Source: Actinomycetales bacterium
GTDB lineage: Bacteria; Actinomycetota; Actinomycetes; Actinomycetales; Microbacteriaceae
Assembly (NCBI GenBank): GCA_028868555.1
Contig: JAGWUG010000021.1
Span: 1 to 9,536 of the forward strand
Length of the DNA: 9,536 bases
Reading direction: 5' to 3'
This document shows, one piece after another, positions 1-5,696 of this stretch. How positions within the stretch are numbered: the stretch's first letter is position 1; every line of letters begins with the position of its first letter. The translations under genes were made by a program, and so were the position numbers. Under the pieces are notes generated by a model, which saw only the letters and a program-made list of their open reading frames with translations, did not search any database and was not told where the DNA came from.

Positions 1-1383
1 CACGAGGGTATCGATCGCGCTATCACCTTCATCGACACCCCGGGTCACGAGGCGTTCACCGCCATGCGTGCACGTGGTGCTCAGGTCACCGACCTCGCAA
101 TCCTCGTGGTTGCAGCCGATGACGGTGTTATGCCTCAGACCATCGAAGCTTTGAACCACGCGCAGTCCGCTGGCGTGCCAATCGTCGTTGCCGTCAACAA
201 GGTTGACAAGGAAGGCGCTAACCCGGACAAGATCCGTCAGCAGCTCACCGAGTTCAACCTGGTGGCAGAGGAGTACGGCGGTGACGTAATGTTCGTCAAC
301 GTTTCGGCACTCCAGGGCAAGGGCATCGCAGAGCTGCTTGACGCGGTTCTTCTTACCGCCGATGCAGCCCTCGACATGCGCGCCAACCCGAACAAGGATG
401 CTCGCGGTGTCGCCATCGAAGCCAACCTTGACAAGGGTCGCGGTTCGGTTGCCACCGTTCTGGTTCAGTCTGGAACCCTGAAGGTTGGAGACCCAATCGT
501 CGCCGGTGCCGCTCACGGTCGTGTGCGTGCAATGTTCGACGAGAACGGTAACCCAGTTGAGGCCGCCACCCCGAGCCGTCCGGTTCAGGTTCTCGGTCTG
601 CAGTCCGTGCCTCGTGCCGGTGACACCTTCGTGGTTGCCGAAGACGAGCGCCAGGCCCGCCAGATCGCCGAGAAGCGCGAAGCCGCAGACCGTAACGCTC
701 TGCTGGCTCGTACCCGCAAGCGCGTCAGCCTCGAGGACTTCACCAAGGCCCTCGAAGACGGCAAGGTTGAGGCTCTCAACCTTGTCATCAAGGGTGACGT
801 TTCGGGTGCCGTTGAGGCCCTGGAAGACTCGCTGCTCAAGATCGAGGTGGACGACAGCGTCCAGCTGCGCATCCTGCACCGCGGTGTTGGTGCCATCACC
901 GAGAGCGACGTAAACCTCGCTACCGTGGACAACGCAATCATCATCGGCTTCAACGTCCGTCCGGACAACAAGGCCAAGGAGCGCGCTGACCGCGAGGGTG
1001 TTGACATCCGCTTCTACTCGGTTATCTACGCGGCACTCGAGGACATTGAGAAGGCTCTCAAGGGCATGCTCAAGCCAGAGTACGAAGAGGTTCAGACCGG
1101 TACCGCCGAGATTCGCGAGCTCTTCAAGTCGAGCAAGGTTGGAACCATCGCTGGTTCGATCGTTCGTTCTGGAAGCATCAAGCGCAACGCCATGGCCCGC
1201 GTCATCCGCGGCGGCGTAGTGATTGCAGACAACCTCAAGATCGACTCGCTCAAGCGCTTCAAGGACGACGCCACCGAGGTCAAGACTGACTTCGAGTGTG
1301 GTATCGGCCTGAACGGCTTCAACGAGCTTGAGCTTGAAGACATCATCCAGACCTGGGAGATGCGCGAGAAGCCACGCGCCTAA
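1..1383 (+). CDS. infB: Translation initiation factor IF-2 (3' part, 5' end outside window)
   Basis: IF-2 is the GTPase that brings initiator fMet-tRNA to the 30S subunit and promotes 50S joining. The reading frame is open from base 1, so the gene starts upstream; 460 residues are visible. In this local numbering the G3 motif DTPGH is at residues 12-16, G4 NKVD at 66-69 and G5 SAL at 102-104. The P-loop (G1), G2 and the long variable N-terminal region are outside the window. After the G domain come the beta-barrel domain II, the linker helix and domain 3, and the fMet-tRNA-binding C-terminal domain IV, which ends at EMREKPRA. The stop is a double stop, TAA followed at once by TGA. An ATG at 64 is internal (Met22, after the G3 motif) and is not the start. 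rbfA follows after 60 nt. Identity is secure. Confidence 0.97.
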   Translation, partial: HEGIDRAITFIDTPGHEAFTAMRARGAQVTDLAILVVAADDGVMPQTIEALNHAQSAGVPIVVAVNKVDKEGANPDKIRQQLTEFNLVAEEYGGDVMFVNVSALQGKGIAELLDAVLLTADAALDMRANPNKDARGVAIEANLDKGRGSVATVLVQSGTLKVGDPIVAGAAHGRVRAMFDENGNPVEAATPSRPVQVLGLQSVPRAGDTFVVAEDERQARQIAEKREAADRNALLARTRKRVSLEDFTKALEDGKVEALNLVIKGDVSGAVEALEDSLLKIEVDDSVQLRILHRGVGAITESDVNLATVDNAIIIGFNVRPDNKAKERADREGVDIRFYSVIYAALEDIEKALKGMLKPEYEEVQTGTAEIRELFKSSKVGTIAGSIVRSGSIKRNAMARVIRGGVVIADNLKIDSLKRFKDDATEVKTDFECGIGLNGFNELELEDIIQTWEMREKPRA

Positions 1384-1395
1384 TGATTTGAGTGC

Positions 1396-1423
1396 GGTGG
1401 GGTCGGCCTCGGTTGGCCCCACC
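1396..1423 (+). other. GC-rich hairpin in the infB-rbfA gap
   Basis: Arms 1396-1408 and 1411-1423 form up to 13 pairs, 10 Watson-Crick and 3 G-U, with the innermost pair opening to a 4-nt CTCG loop. It starts 13 nt after the infB stop. It is followed by ACCTCTTCAG and not by a T-run, so it is a poor intrinsic terminator. It could act as an attenuator, an RNase processing site or a 3'-end stabiliser between infB and rbfA. The pairing is seen directly; the role is inference. Confidence 0.5.
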
Positions 1424-1443
1424 TCTTCAGCAAAGGAGTAATC

Positions 1444-1914
1444 ATGGTTGATCACGCACGTGCTCGCAAACTTGCCGAGCGCATCAAGGTGCTGGTAGCC
1501 GAGGCGCTGGAACGCGCCGTCAAAGACCCTGACCTGGGTTTCGTGACCATCACCGATGTTCGCGTCACCCCAGACCTGCAGAACGCCACCATCTTCTACA
1601 CCGTCTTCGGTTCGGATGAGGACAAGAAGCGTTCGGGCGAAATCATTGAACGCAACCGCGGCATCGTTCGCCGTGAGGTAGGTCGCGGCCTTTCGATTCG
1701 CCTGACCCCAACAATCGAGTTCATCGCCGATGCCGTGCCCGAGACCGCCGCTCACATCACCGAGCTGCTGGCCGAGGCCCACCGCCGCGACGAGCAGGTT
1801 CACAAGGTTGCCGAGGGCAAGTCTTACGCAGGCGAAGAGAACCCTTACAAGGAGCCTCGCAAGGTTTCGGACGATGACCTCGACGAGGATTCGGCAGCCG
1901 AGGACGAGGAATAG
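1444..1914 (+). CDS. rbfA: 30S ribosome-binding factor A
   Basis: RbfA binds the immature 30S subunit near helix 1 of 16S rRNA and helps late maturation and cold adaptation. The 156-residue protein has the family's N-terminal helix (RARKLAERIKVLVAEAL), the KH-like core beginning DPDLGFVTITDVRVTPDL (residues 28-45) and the strand ATIFYTVFG (48-56). The C-terminal ~35 residues form an acidic tail (DDDLDEDSAAEDEE), a common actinobacterial extension and probably disordered. The ATG at 1444 has a strong AAAGGAG Shine-Dalgarno at 1432-1438. The gene sits 60 nt after infB and 3 nt before truB, and its last codons contain the truB ribosome-binding site, which suggests translational coupling. The start matches the family and is well supported. 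Confidence 0.97.
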   Translation: MVDHARARKLAERIKVLVAEALERAVKDPDLGFVTITDVRVTPDLQNATIFYTVFGSDEDKKRSGEIIERNRGIVRREVGRGLSIRLTPTIEFIADAVPETAAHITELLAEAHRRDEQVHKVAEGKSYAGEENPYKEPRKVSDDDLDEDSAAEDEE

Positions 1915-1917
1915 TCC

Positions 1918-2841
1918 TTGGCACTGCCCGGCCTGCTGCTTGTAGACAAAGACCCCGACTGGACCAGCCACGATGTGGTTGCCAAGGTGCGGGGTCTTGC
2001 CGCTACCCGCAAGGTTGGCCACGCCGGCACTCTTGACCCCATGGCAACCGGCCTGCTTCTGCTCGGCCTTGAGTCGGGCACCAAACTCCTCACTTTTTTG
2101 GTGGGCGAGGACAAGACCTACACGGCAACCATTCGCCTCGGTGCAAACACTGTCACCGATGACCGCGAGGGTGACATTCTGACCCAGGCCGACCCCGCCG
2201 CGGTTGCTGCCATCACCACCGATGCCATCGAAGCCGCCCTGGACAATCTCCGAGGCGAAATCATGCAGGTGCCATCATCGGTCAGCGCAATCAAGGTGGA
2301 CGGCGAACGAGCCTACGCCAAGGTGCGCGGGGGAGACGAAGTAAAACTCGCCGCCCGTCAGGTGACGATTGCTCGCTTCGAACTGACCTCAGAGCCAACT
2401 CTGGTTGACGGCAAGTTCCTCGATGTCGATGCTGTTGTCGACTGCTCCAGCGGAACCTACATTCGTGCGCTGGCCCGCGACCTCGGCGCCGCCCTCGGCG
2501 TGGGCGGCCACCTCACCGCCTTGCGGCGCACCCGCATCGGCCGTTACTCCGTGGACCAGGCCCAGACTCTCCCGCAGCTCCAGGCGGCCAAAGCCGCCGG
2601 CCAAGAACTTCCAATCCTGCCGAGTGCGGCTGCCGCGTCCCAGCAGTTTCCCGTCAAACTCCTGTCCGAGCAGGACGAGGTTGACCTGCGGCACGGTAAG
2701 CGTCTGGCCCTTAGCGAAGCCGAGCGCTCCGAGTTTGCCAAGAATCAGCCCATCGCCGGCATCCGCGGTGATCAACTCGTCGCCATGCTGGAGCGCCACG
2801 GCGCGCAGCTCAAGTCATCGGTGGTTTTTGCAAATGCCTGA
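1918..2841 (+). CDS. truB: tRNA pseudouridine(55) synthase TruB
   Basis: TruB isomerises U55 to pseudouridine in the T-loop of tRNAs. The 307-residue protein opens with GLLLVDKDPDWTSHDVV and carries the TruB signature VGHAGTLDPMATGLL; the catalytic aspartate is Asp40 in GTLDP. KTYTATIRLG and the RALARDLG region follow, typical of the catalytic fold, and the last ~80 residues correspond to the actinobacterial C-terminal RNA-binding domain. The start is TTG at 1918, read with GAGGA (1906-1910) inside the end of rbfA at 7-nt spacing. No ATG or GTG lies nearby in frame, and the product starts exactly where the family does. The 3' end overlaps the next gene by 8 nt, so the two are probably translationally coupled. 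Enzyme identity is secure; the TTG start is well supported. Confidence 0.96.
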   Translation: MALPGLLLVDKDPDWTSHDVVAKVRGLAATRKVGHAGTLDPMATGLLLLGLESGTKLLTFLVGEDKTYTATIRLGANTVTDDREGDILTQADPAAVAAITTDAIEAALDNLRGEIMQVPSSVSAIKVDGERAYAKVRGGDEVKLAARQVTIARFELTSEPTLVDGKFLDVDAVVDCSSGTYIRALARDLGAALGVGGHLTALRRTRIGRYSVDQAQTLPQLQAAKAAGQELPILPSAAAASQQFPVKLLSEQDEVDLRHGKRLALSEAERSEFAKNQPIAGIRGDQLVAMLERHGAQLKSSVVFANA

Positions 2842-3205
2842 CCTGCTGTATCAGTTGCCACTCTGGTTCAACCTTGCCACCGGCGCAGCCATGTTGGTGC
2901 TTGGCCTTCTCAAGTTCAAGCCGCACAACTGGATGGCCATCAGCCTGGCCGTCACCGAGCTTCTCCTGCTCATCCAACTGGTCACCACCATCGTTCTGGT
3001 TTCGCAGGGCCAGCAGGCCGCAACCGACACCGTGGAGTTCTTCGCGTACGTCATCACCGCGCTACTGATTCCCCCAGCAGCGGTGTTTTGGGCGCTCATC
3101 GAGCGCAACTCGCGCTGGTCCACCGTGGTCCTAGCGGTCGCGGCACTTTCAATTGCGGTAATGCTGGTTCGCATGCATCAGCTCTGGACCGGCAACTTCT
3201 CCTAG
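2834..3205 (+). CDS. Conserved four-helix membrane protein, function unknown
   Basis: This 123-residue protein has four predicted membrane segments at about residues 8-26, 33-57, 68-90 and 96-114. The short loops contain charged or polar motifs (KFKPHNW, IERNSRW) and the end is RMHQLWTGNFS. I recognise no catalytic motif and assign no function. The ATG at 2834 overlaps the last 8 nt of truB (stop 2839-2841), so translation is likely coupled to truB. The frame stays open far upstream inside truB, but those codons encode Ser/Pro/Arg-rich nonsense typical of an out-of-frame truB shadow, so the short start is correct. From general knowledge, small membrane proteins are common between truB and ribF in Actinobacteria. 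A role linked to translation or flavins would be pure guesswork. Confidence 0.85.
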   Translation: MPDLLYQLPLWFNLATGAAMLVLGLLKFKPHNWMAISLAVTELLLLIQLVTTIVLVSQGQQAATDTVEFFAYVITALLIPPAAVFWALIERNSRWSTVVLAVAALSIAVMLVRMHQLWTGNFS

Positions 3206-3238
3206 GTGCTCGTCAGCAAACCCCAAGCTCCAACTAGT

Positions 3239-3251
3239 TAGGCTTAACCTC
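3239..3251 (+). promoter_or_regulatory. Candidate leaderless promoter for the gene at 3252
   Basis: TAGGCT at 3239-3244 fits the actinobacterial -10 consensus TANNNT. It ends 7 nt before the ATG at 3252, so transcription would start at or next to the A of the ATG. No Shine-Dalgarno is visible in the intervening bases, which is what a leaderless mRNA predicts. A -35 element is poor. The gap from the previous gene is 46 nt. Inferred from spacing and motif only. Confidence 0.55.
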
Positions 3252-3647
3252 ATGGCAAAATCTTCCCCTCGCGGTGCTTCGCGCGTGCTGGTTGCCCTCT
3301 ACGCGGTGCTCGCGTTGGCAGCCTCTGCTCGCGGAATCTACGAACTAATCGTCAAGTTCCAGCTGGCCCCGCTGTCCTATTCGCTCTCGCTGGTGTCGGC
3401 TCTGGTCTACGTTGTGGCCACCATTGCACTGGCAAATGCGAACAAGCCTGGCTGGCACCGCATCGCCCGCACCACCATCGGTTTCGAACTGGTCGGTGTG
3501 ATCTGCGTTGGCATTCTCTCGTTCTCTAGCCCTGCACTCTTTGCCCACCCATCGGTGTGGAGTTGGTTTGGCGCCGGTTACGGCTGCCTCCCGCTAGCGC
3601 TCCCAATCATTGGACTCCTCTGGCTTCGTAAGCACCAGGCCAACTAG
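3252..3647 (+). CDS. Conserved four-helix membrane protein upstream of ribF, function unknown
   Basis: This 131-residue protein begins with a short basic cytoplasmic tail (KSSPRGASR). Four predicted membrane helices follow at about residues 11-33, 43-61, 71-91 and 108-125. Conserved-looking motifs include SARGIYELIVKF at the end of helix 1, HPSVWSWFGAGYG before helix 4 and LPIIGLLWLRKH at the C terminus. I recall similar small proteins near ribF in other Actinobacteria, but I know of no function. The ATG at 3252 lacks a Shine-Dalgarno and follows a -10-like TAGGCT, so the mRNA is probably leaderless and the gene may head its own transcript with ribF, which starts 8 nt after its stop. No enzyme motif is visible. 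A transport, sensing or structural role cannot be told apart from sequence alone. Confidence 0.87.
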   Translation: MAKSSPRGASRVLVALYAVLALAASARGIYELIVKFQLAPLSYSLSLVSALVYVVATIALANANKPGWHRIARTTIGFELVGVICVGILSFSSPALFAHPSVWSWFGAGYGCLPLALPIIGLLWLRKHQAN

Positions 3648-3655
3648 GTTTCAGC

Positions 3656-4588
3656 ATGCAGTTTTGGTCCAGCCTCGCCGATGTGCCCGCCGGGTGCGCC
3701 GCTACATCGGTGACGGTTGGCAAATTTGATGGCGTACACCTGGGCCACCAGGCCCTTCTAAAAGCTGCCACCGATGCCGCTGCTGCCCACTCACTCACCT
3801 CGGTTTGTGTCACCTTTGACCGCCACCCCGATGCCCTCCTGGCTCCGGATCGTCTGCGTCGGCCGCTGATTGGCCCTGGCCAGAAGGCCGGGCTAATCGA
3901 TGCCGCTGGCCTTGAGGCCATGTTGGAGCTGCCTTTCGACCACGACCTGGCCTGCCTGAGTCCACGAGAGTTCGTGGAGCGCATTTTGGTTACAGCCCTC
4001 AACGTGAAGCACCTGGTGGTTGGACAGGACTTCAGGTTCGGGGCTAAAGGCGCCGGCACCGTTCAAACCTTGCAGGAACTTGGCGAGGAATTTGGTTTCT
4101 CGGTTGAAGTGATCGCGCCGGTGCTAATCGATGGCCAGCGTGTTTCCACCAGCCTGATTCGTGAGCTGCTCGATTCCGGCGATGTTGCCACGGCGGCTCG
4201 TCTCCTCGGCCGTCCCCACTCAACAGTTGGAGTGGTTGAGCACGGCCTCAAGCTCGGTCGGCAGCTGGGTTTTCCAACGGCAAACATCTCGCGTTCTGCC
4301 GAGGGCTTTCTGCCGCTGGACGGCATCTACGCCGGCTGGTTGCACGCCAGTGGCGAGCGCTATCCGGCGGCCCTCAGCATCGGAATCAATGAGACCATCC
4401 AGGCCGTCCCTCGAGTCCTTGAGGCCCACGTGCTCGATCGCGATGACCTCGACCTATACGACCAAACCGTGACGGTTGAATACGTAAGTTTCCTGCGGGC
4501 ACCGGCCAAGTTCAGCGGTATCGAGGAGCTCATTGGTGCGATCCGGCGCGACTGCGACGCGATTCGCGAAATTCTCAACCGCGACTAG
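3656..4588 (+). CDS. ribF: Bifunctional riboflavin kinase / FAD synthetase
   Basis: RibF phosphorylates riboflavin to FMN and adenylates FMN to FAD. The 310-residue protein has the usual two modules. The N-terminal nucleotidyltransferase domain (about 1-180) carries GKFDGVHLGHQ (22-32, the HxGH nucleotide-binding motif), VTFDRHP, VGQDFRFG and RVSTSLIRELL, the ISSTxIR-like motif. The C-terminal riboflavin kinase domain (about 185-310) carries LGFPTANI, the PTAN metal/ATP motif, then LDGIYAGW and LEAHVLD with the likely catalytic Glu. The stretch SIGINETI stands where many homologues have an NPTF-type motif, so this loop differs slightly from the classic form. The ATG at 3656 is 8 nt after the previous stop, with no strong Shine-Dalgarno, which suggests coupling. 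No FMN riboswitch is visible upstream. Identity is secure. Confidence 0.97.
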   Translation: MQFWSSLADVPAGCAATSVTVGKFDGVHLGHQALLKAATDAAAAHSLTSVCVTFDRHPDALLAPDRLRRPLIGPGQKAGLIDAAGLEAMLELPFDHDLACLSPREFVERILVTALNVKHLVVGQDFRFGAKGAGTVQTLQELGEEFGFSVEVIAPVLIDGQRVSTSLIRELLDSGDVATAARLLGRPHSTVGVVEHGLKLGRQLGFPTANISRSAEGFLPLDGIYAGWLHASGERYPAALSIGINETIQAVPRVLEAHVLDRDDLDLYDQTVTVEYVSFLRAPAKFSGIEELIGAIRRDCDAIREILNRD

Positions 4589-4608
4589 CGCACAAGACTC
4601 TCAGGATT

Positions 4609-4650
4609 CTTTCAGCATTCTCGTGGCATTCTTGCAACCTCTGCTGAAAG
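4609..4650 (+). promoter_or_regulatory. Candidate operator: three 11-bp-phased repeats inside an inverted repeat
   Basis: ATTCT occurs at 4606, 4617 and 4628, exactly 11 nt apart. Split into 11-mers, 4609-4619, 4620-4630 and 4631-4641 share a loose CTnnnnnCATT-like pattern, weakest in the third. Direct repeats at helical pitch are the classic binding pattern of OmpR/PhoB-family response regulators. A perfect 9-bp inverted repeat, CTTTCAGCA (4609-4617) and TGCTGAAAG (4642-4650), frames the block. No good TANNNT -10 follows (TTTAGT at 4657-4662 is the closest), which would suit an activator-dependent promoter. It lies between the ribF stop and the next start. No regulator gene is in the window. 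Repeats are seen; the role is inferred. Confidence 0.45.
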
Positions 4651-4661
4651 GCTTGCTTTAG

Positions 4662-4680
4662 TGAAATCATCGGGATTTCA
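4662..4680 (+). other. Small hairpin abutting the Shine-Dalgarno of the next gene
   Basis: TGAAATC (4662-4668) and GATTTCA (4674-4680) are perfectly complementary around a 5-nt loop, ATCGG. The 3' arm ends at the first base of AAAGGAG (4680-4686), so the folded hairpin leaves most of the ribosome-binding site free but directly adjacent. It could tune translation or protect the 5' end, or be a DNA operator half-site pair. The pairing is certain; the role is not. Confidence 0.4.
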
Positions 4681-4682
4681 AA

Positions 4683-4695
4683 GGAGATGCAAATG
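4683..4695 (+). promoter_or_regulatory. Ribosome-binding site that selects ATG 4693 over ATG 4687
   Basis: AAAGGAG ends at 4686. The in-frame ATG at 4687 touches it with no spacer, which ribosomes do not use well. The second in-frame ATG at 4693 has 6 nt between GGAG and the start codon, close to ideal. The gene is therefore annotated from 4693, two codons shorter than the longest open frame. Confidence 0.8.
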
Positions 4696-5280
4696 TCACC
4701 TCGCGGCCAGAACCCAGAGGACTACGAATACGGCAGCAACACGCCTCCCGTGTACGCCGTAGACAGTGAGCCTGTCGCGCCCTCCTCGCGCCTTCGCGCC
4801 ACCACATTTGGCACCACCGCCCTGCTGGTTGTAGCGGGCCTAGCCGGTGGCGCAGCGTTCGCACTCTCCAACCCAAGCCAAAACGGTTCCAGTTCGGCAG
4901 CTCCTGTAGTGCAGTCTGAGAGCTCATCGGTGCAGACCGCAGAGAACGCCGCGGCAACCCCAGACCCAAGCGCATCAGCCACCACCGATGCCACAACCTC
5001 CACTGCAACCGGTTCGGCCACCAGCGACAAAGTTGTGGGCAAGACCATTGCCGTTCCACCTGCCGCCTTCGATGACAAGAACGGCGAGCGCGAGTTCCAC
5101 GAGAACCCACCTGCTGCTGGATCTGCTCCTGCTGCTGGTTCGGGTCAGGCATCAACCGGTTCCGGTAGCACCGGAACCCCAAGTTTCAGTGGTGGCGACG
5201 AACACCACAAGAAGCGTCCAGTCAACACCGCAGACATCCGTTTTTCGGGTGGCTCGGATGACAACGGTGACGACGACTAG
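4693..5280 (+). CDS. Single-pass membrane protein with Ser/Thr/Ala/Pro-rich outer domain, function unknown
   Basis: This 195-residue protein has a 38-residue hydrophilic N terminus (Asn/Asp/Tyr/Pro-rich, with basic SSRLRATT just before the membrane), one membrane helix at about residues 39-58 and a long outer region. Residues about 59-117 are dominated by Ser, Thr, Ala and Pro, a composition typical of disordered, O-glycosylated bacterial surface linkers. Residues about 118-150 are less biased (VGKTIAVPPAAFDDKNG). After them come a Gly/Ser/Thr stretch, a basic patch HHKKRP and an acidic tail SGGSDDNGDDD. No catalytic fold is recognisable. It is the first gene of a three-gene run ending in a GT39-like glycosyltransferase, so it may be a substrate or partner of that enzyme. 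That link is inference from position and composition only. Confidence 0.8.
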   Translation: MSPRGQNPEDYEYGSNTPPVYAVDSEPVAPSSRLRATTFGTTALLVVAGLAGGAAFALSNPSQNGSSSAAPVVQSESSSVQTAENAAATPDPSASATTDATTSTATGSATSDKVVGKTIAVPPAAFDDKNGEREFHENPPAAGSAPAAGSGQASTGSGSTGTPSFSGGDEHHKKRPVNTADIRFSGGSDDNGDDD

Positions 5281-5315
5281 TCCAATCGACAAACAGCCAC
5301 TTCAACGGGGAAATC

Positions 5316-5690
5316 ATGACTGACTCAACTAATTACGTCCACGAAGACCAGCCTCAGGGTGGTTTCAAGACTTTCATCGCCCAGCGTTGGGTTCGCATCA
5401 CAAGCATCTCGCTAGTTGCCGCCATCGCGCTTGTAGGAGCCTTTGGTGCTGGTGTGCTCGCCGGCGAGCGCATCGGTGGCAGTTCTGCCCACGATGACCG
5501 CGGTGGTTTCAACCAGCAGTTTGGTGGGCCACAGGATGGCCAGCAGCTTGGTGGTCCTGGCGGACCTGGCGGTTGCCCGGCAGATGACCCAGACCACTGC
5601 GCCGGAACCGACCGCGGCCAGCACGGCTTCATGCTTCCAAGCACCACCGATGCCCGCACCTCGGCCACCATCGGCACCAGCAACCCTTAG
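5316..5690 (+). CDS. Small single-pass membrane protein with Gly-rich outer tail, function unknown
   Basis: This 124-residue protein has a polar N terminus (about 1-27), one membrane helix at about 28-48 (ITSISLVAAIALVGAFGAGV) and an outer tail rich in Gly, Gln, Pro and Asp (GGFNQQFGGPQDGQQLGGPG). The tail carries two cysteines, Cys87 and Cys95, that could form a disulfide outside the cell, and ends in a Thr/Ser-rich stretch. The ATG at 5316 has GGGGAAA (5307-5313) just upstream. The gene starts 35 nt after the previous stop, and its TAG stop lies 6 nt before the glycosyltransferase start, in the same frame. I recognise no family. Shared topology, Gly-rich character and position suggest it works with its neighbours at the membrane; this is inference. 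Confidence 0.78.
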   Translation: MTDSTNYVHEDQPQGGFKTFIAQRWVRITSISLVAAIALVGAFGAGVLAGERIGGSSAHDDRGGFNQQFGGPQDGQQLGGPGGPGGCPADDPDHCAGTDRGQHGFMLPSTTDARTSATIGTSNP

Positions 5691-5696
5691 GCCGTC

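Noticed and set aside
2405..2833. Long upstream extension of the membrane protein gene at 2834
   Set aside because: The extra codons are the +1 shadow of truB, rich in Ser, Pro and Arg, and the true product starts at the overlap ATG with a proper membrane helix.
3206..3655. FMN riboswitch controlling ribF
   Set aside because: The region before ribF is coding, apart from a 46-nt gap and 8 nt directly before the start. None of the conserved riboswitch core is visible.
4687..4692. Start of the Ser/Thr-rich protein at ATG 4687
   Set aside because: This ATG directly touches AAGGAG with no spacer; ATG 4693 is correctly spaced.
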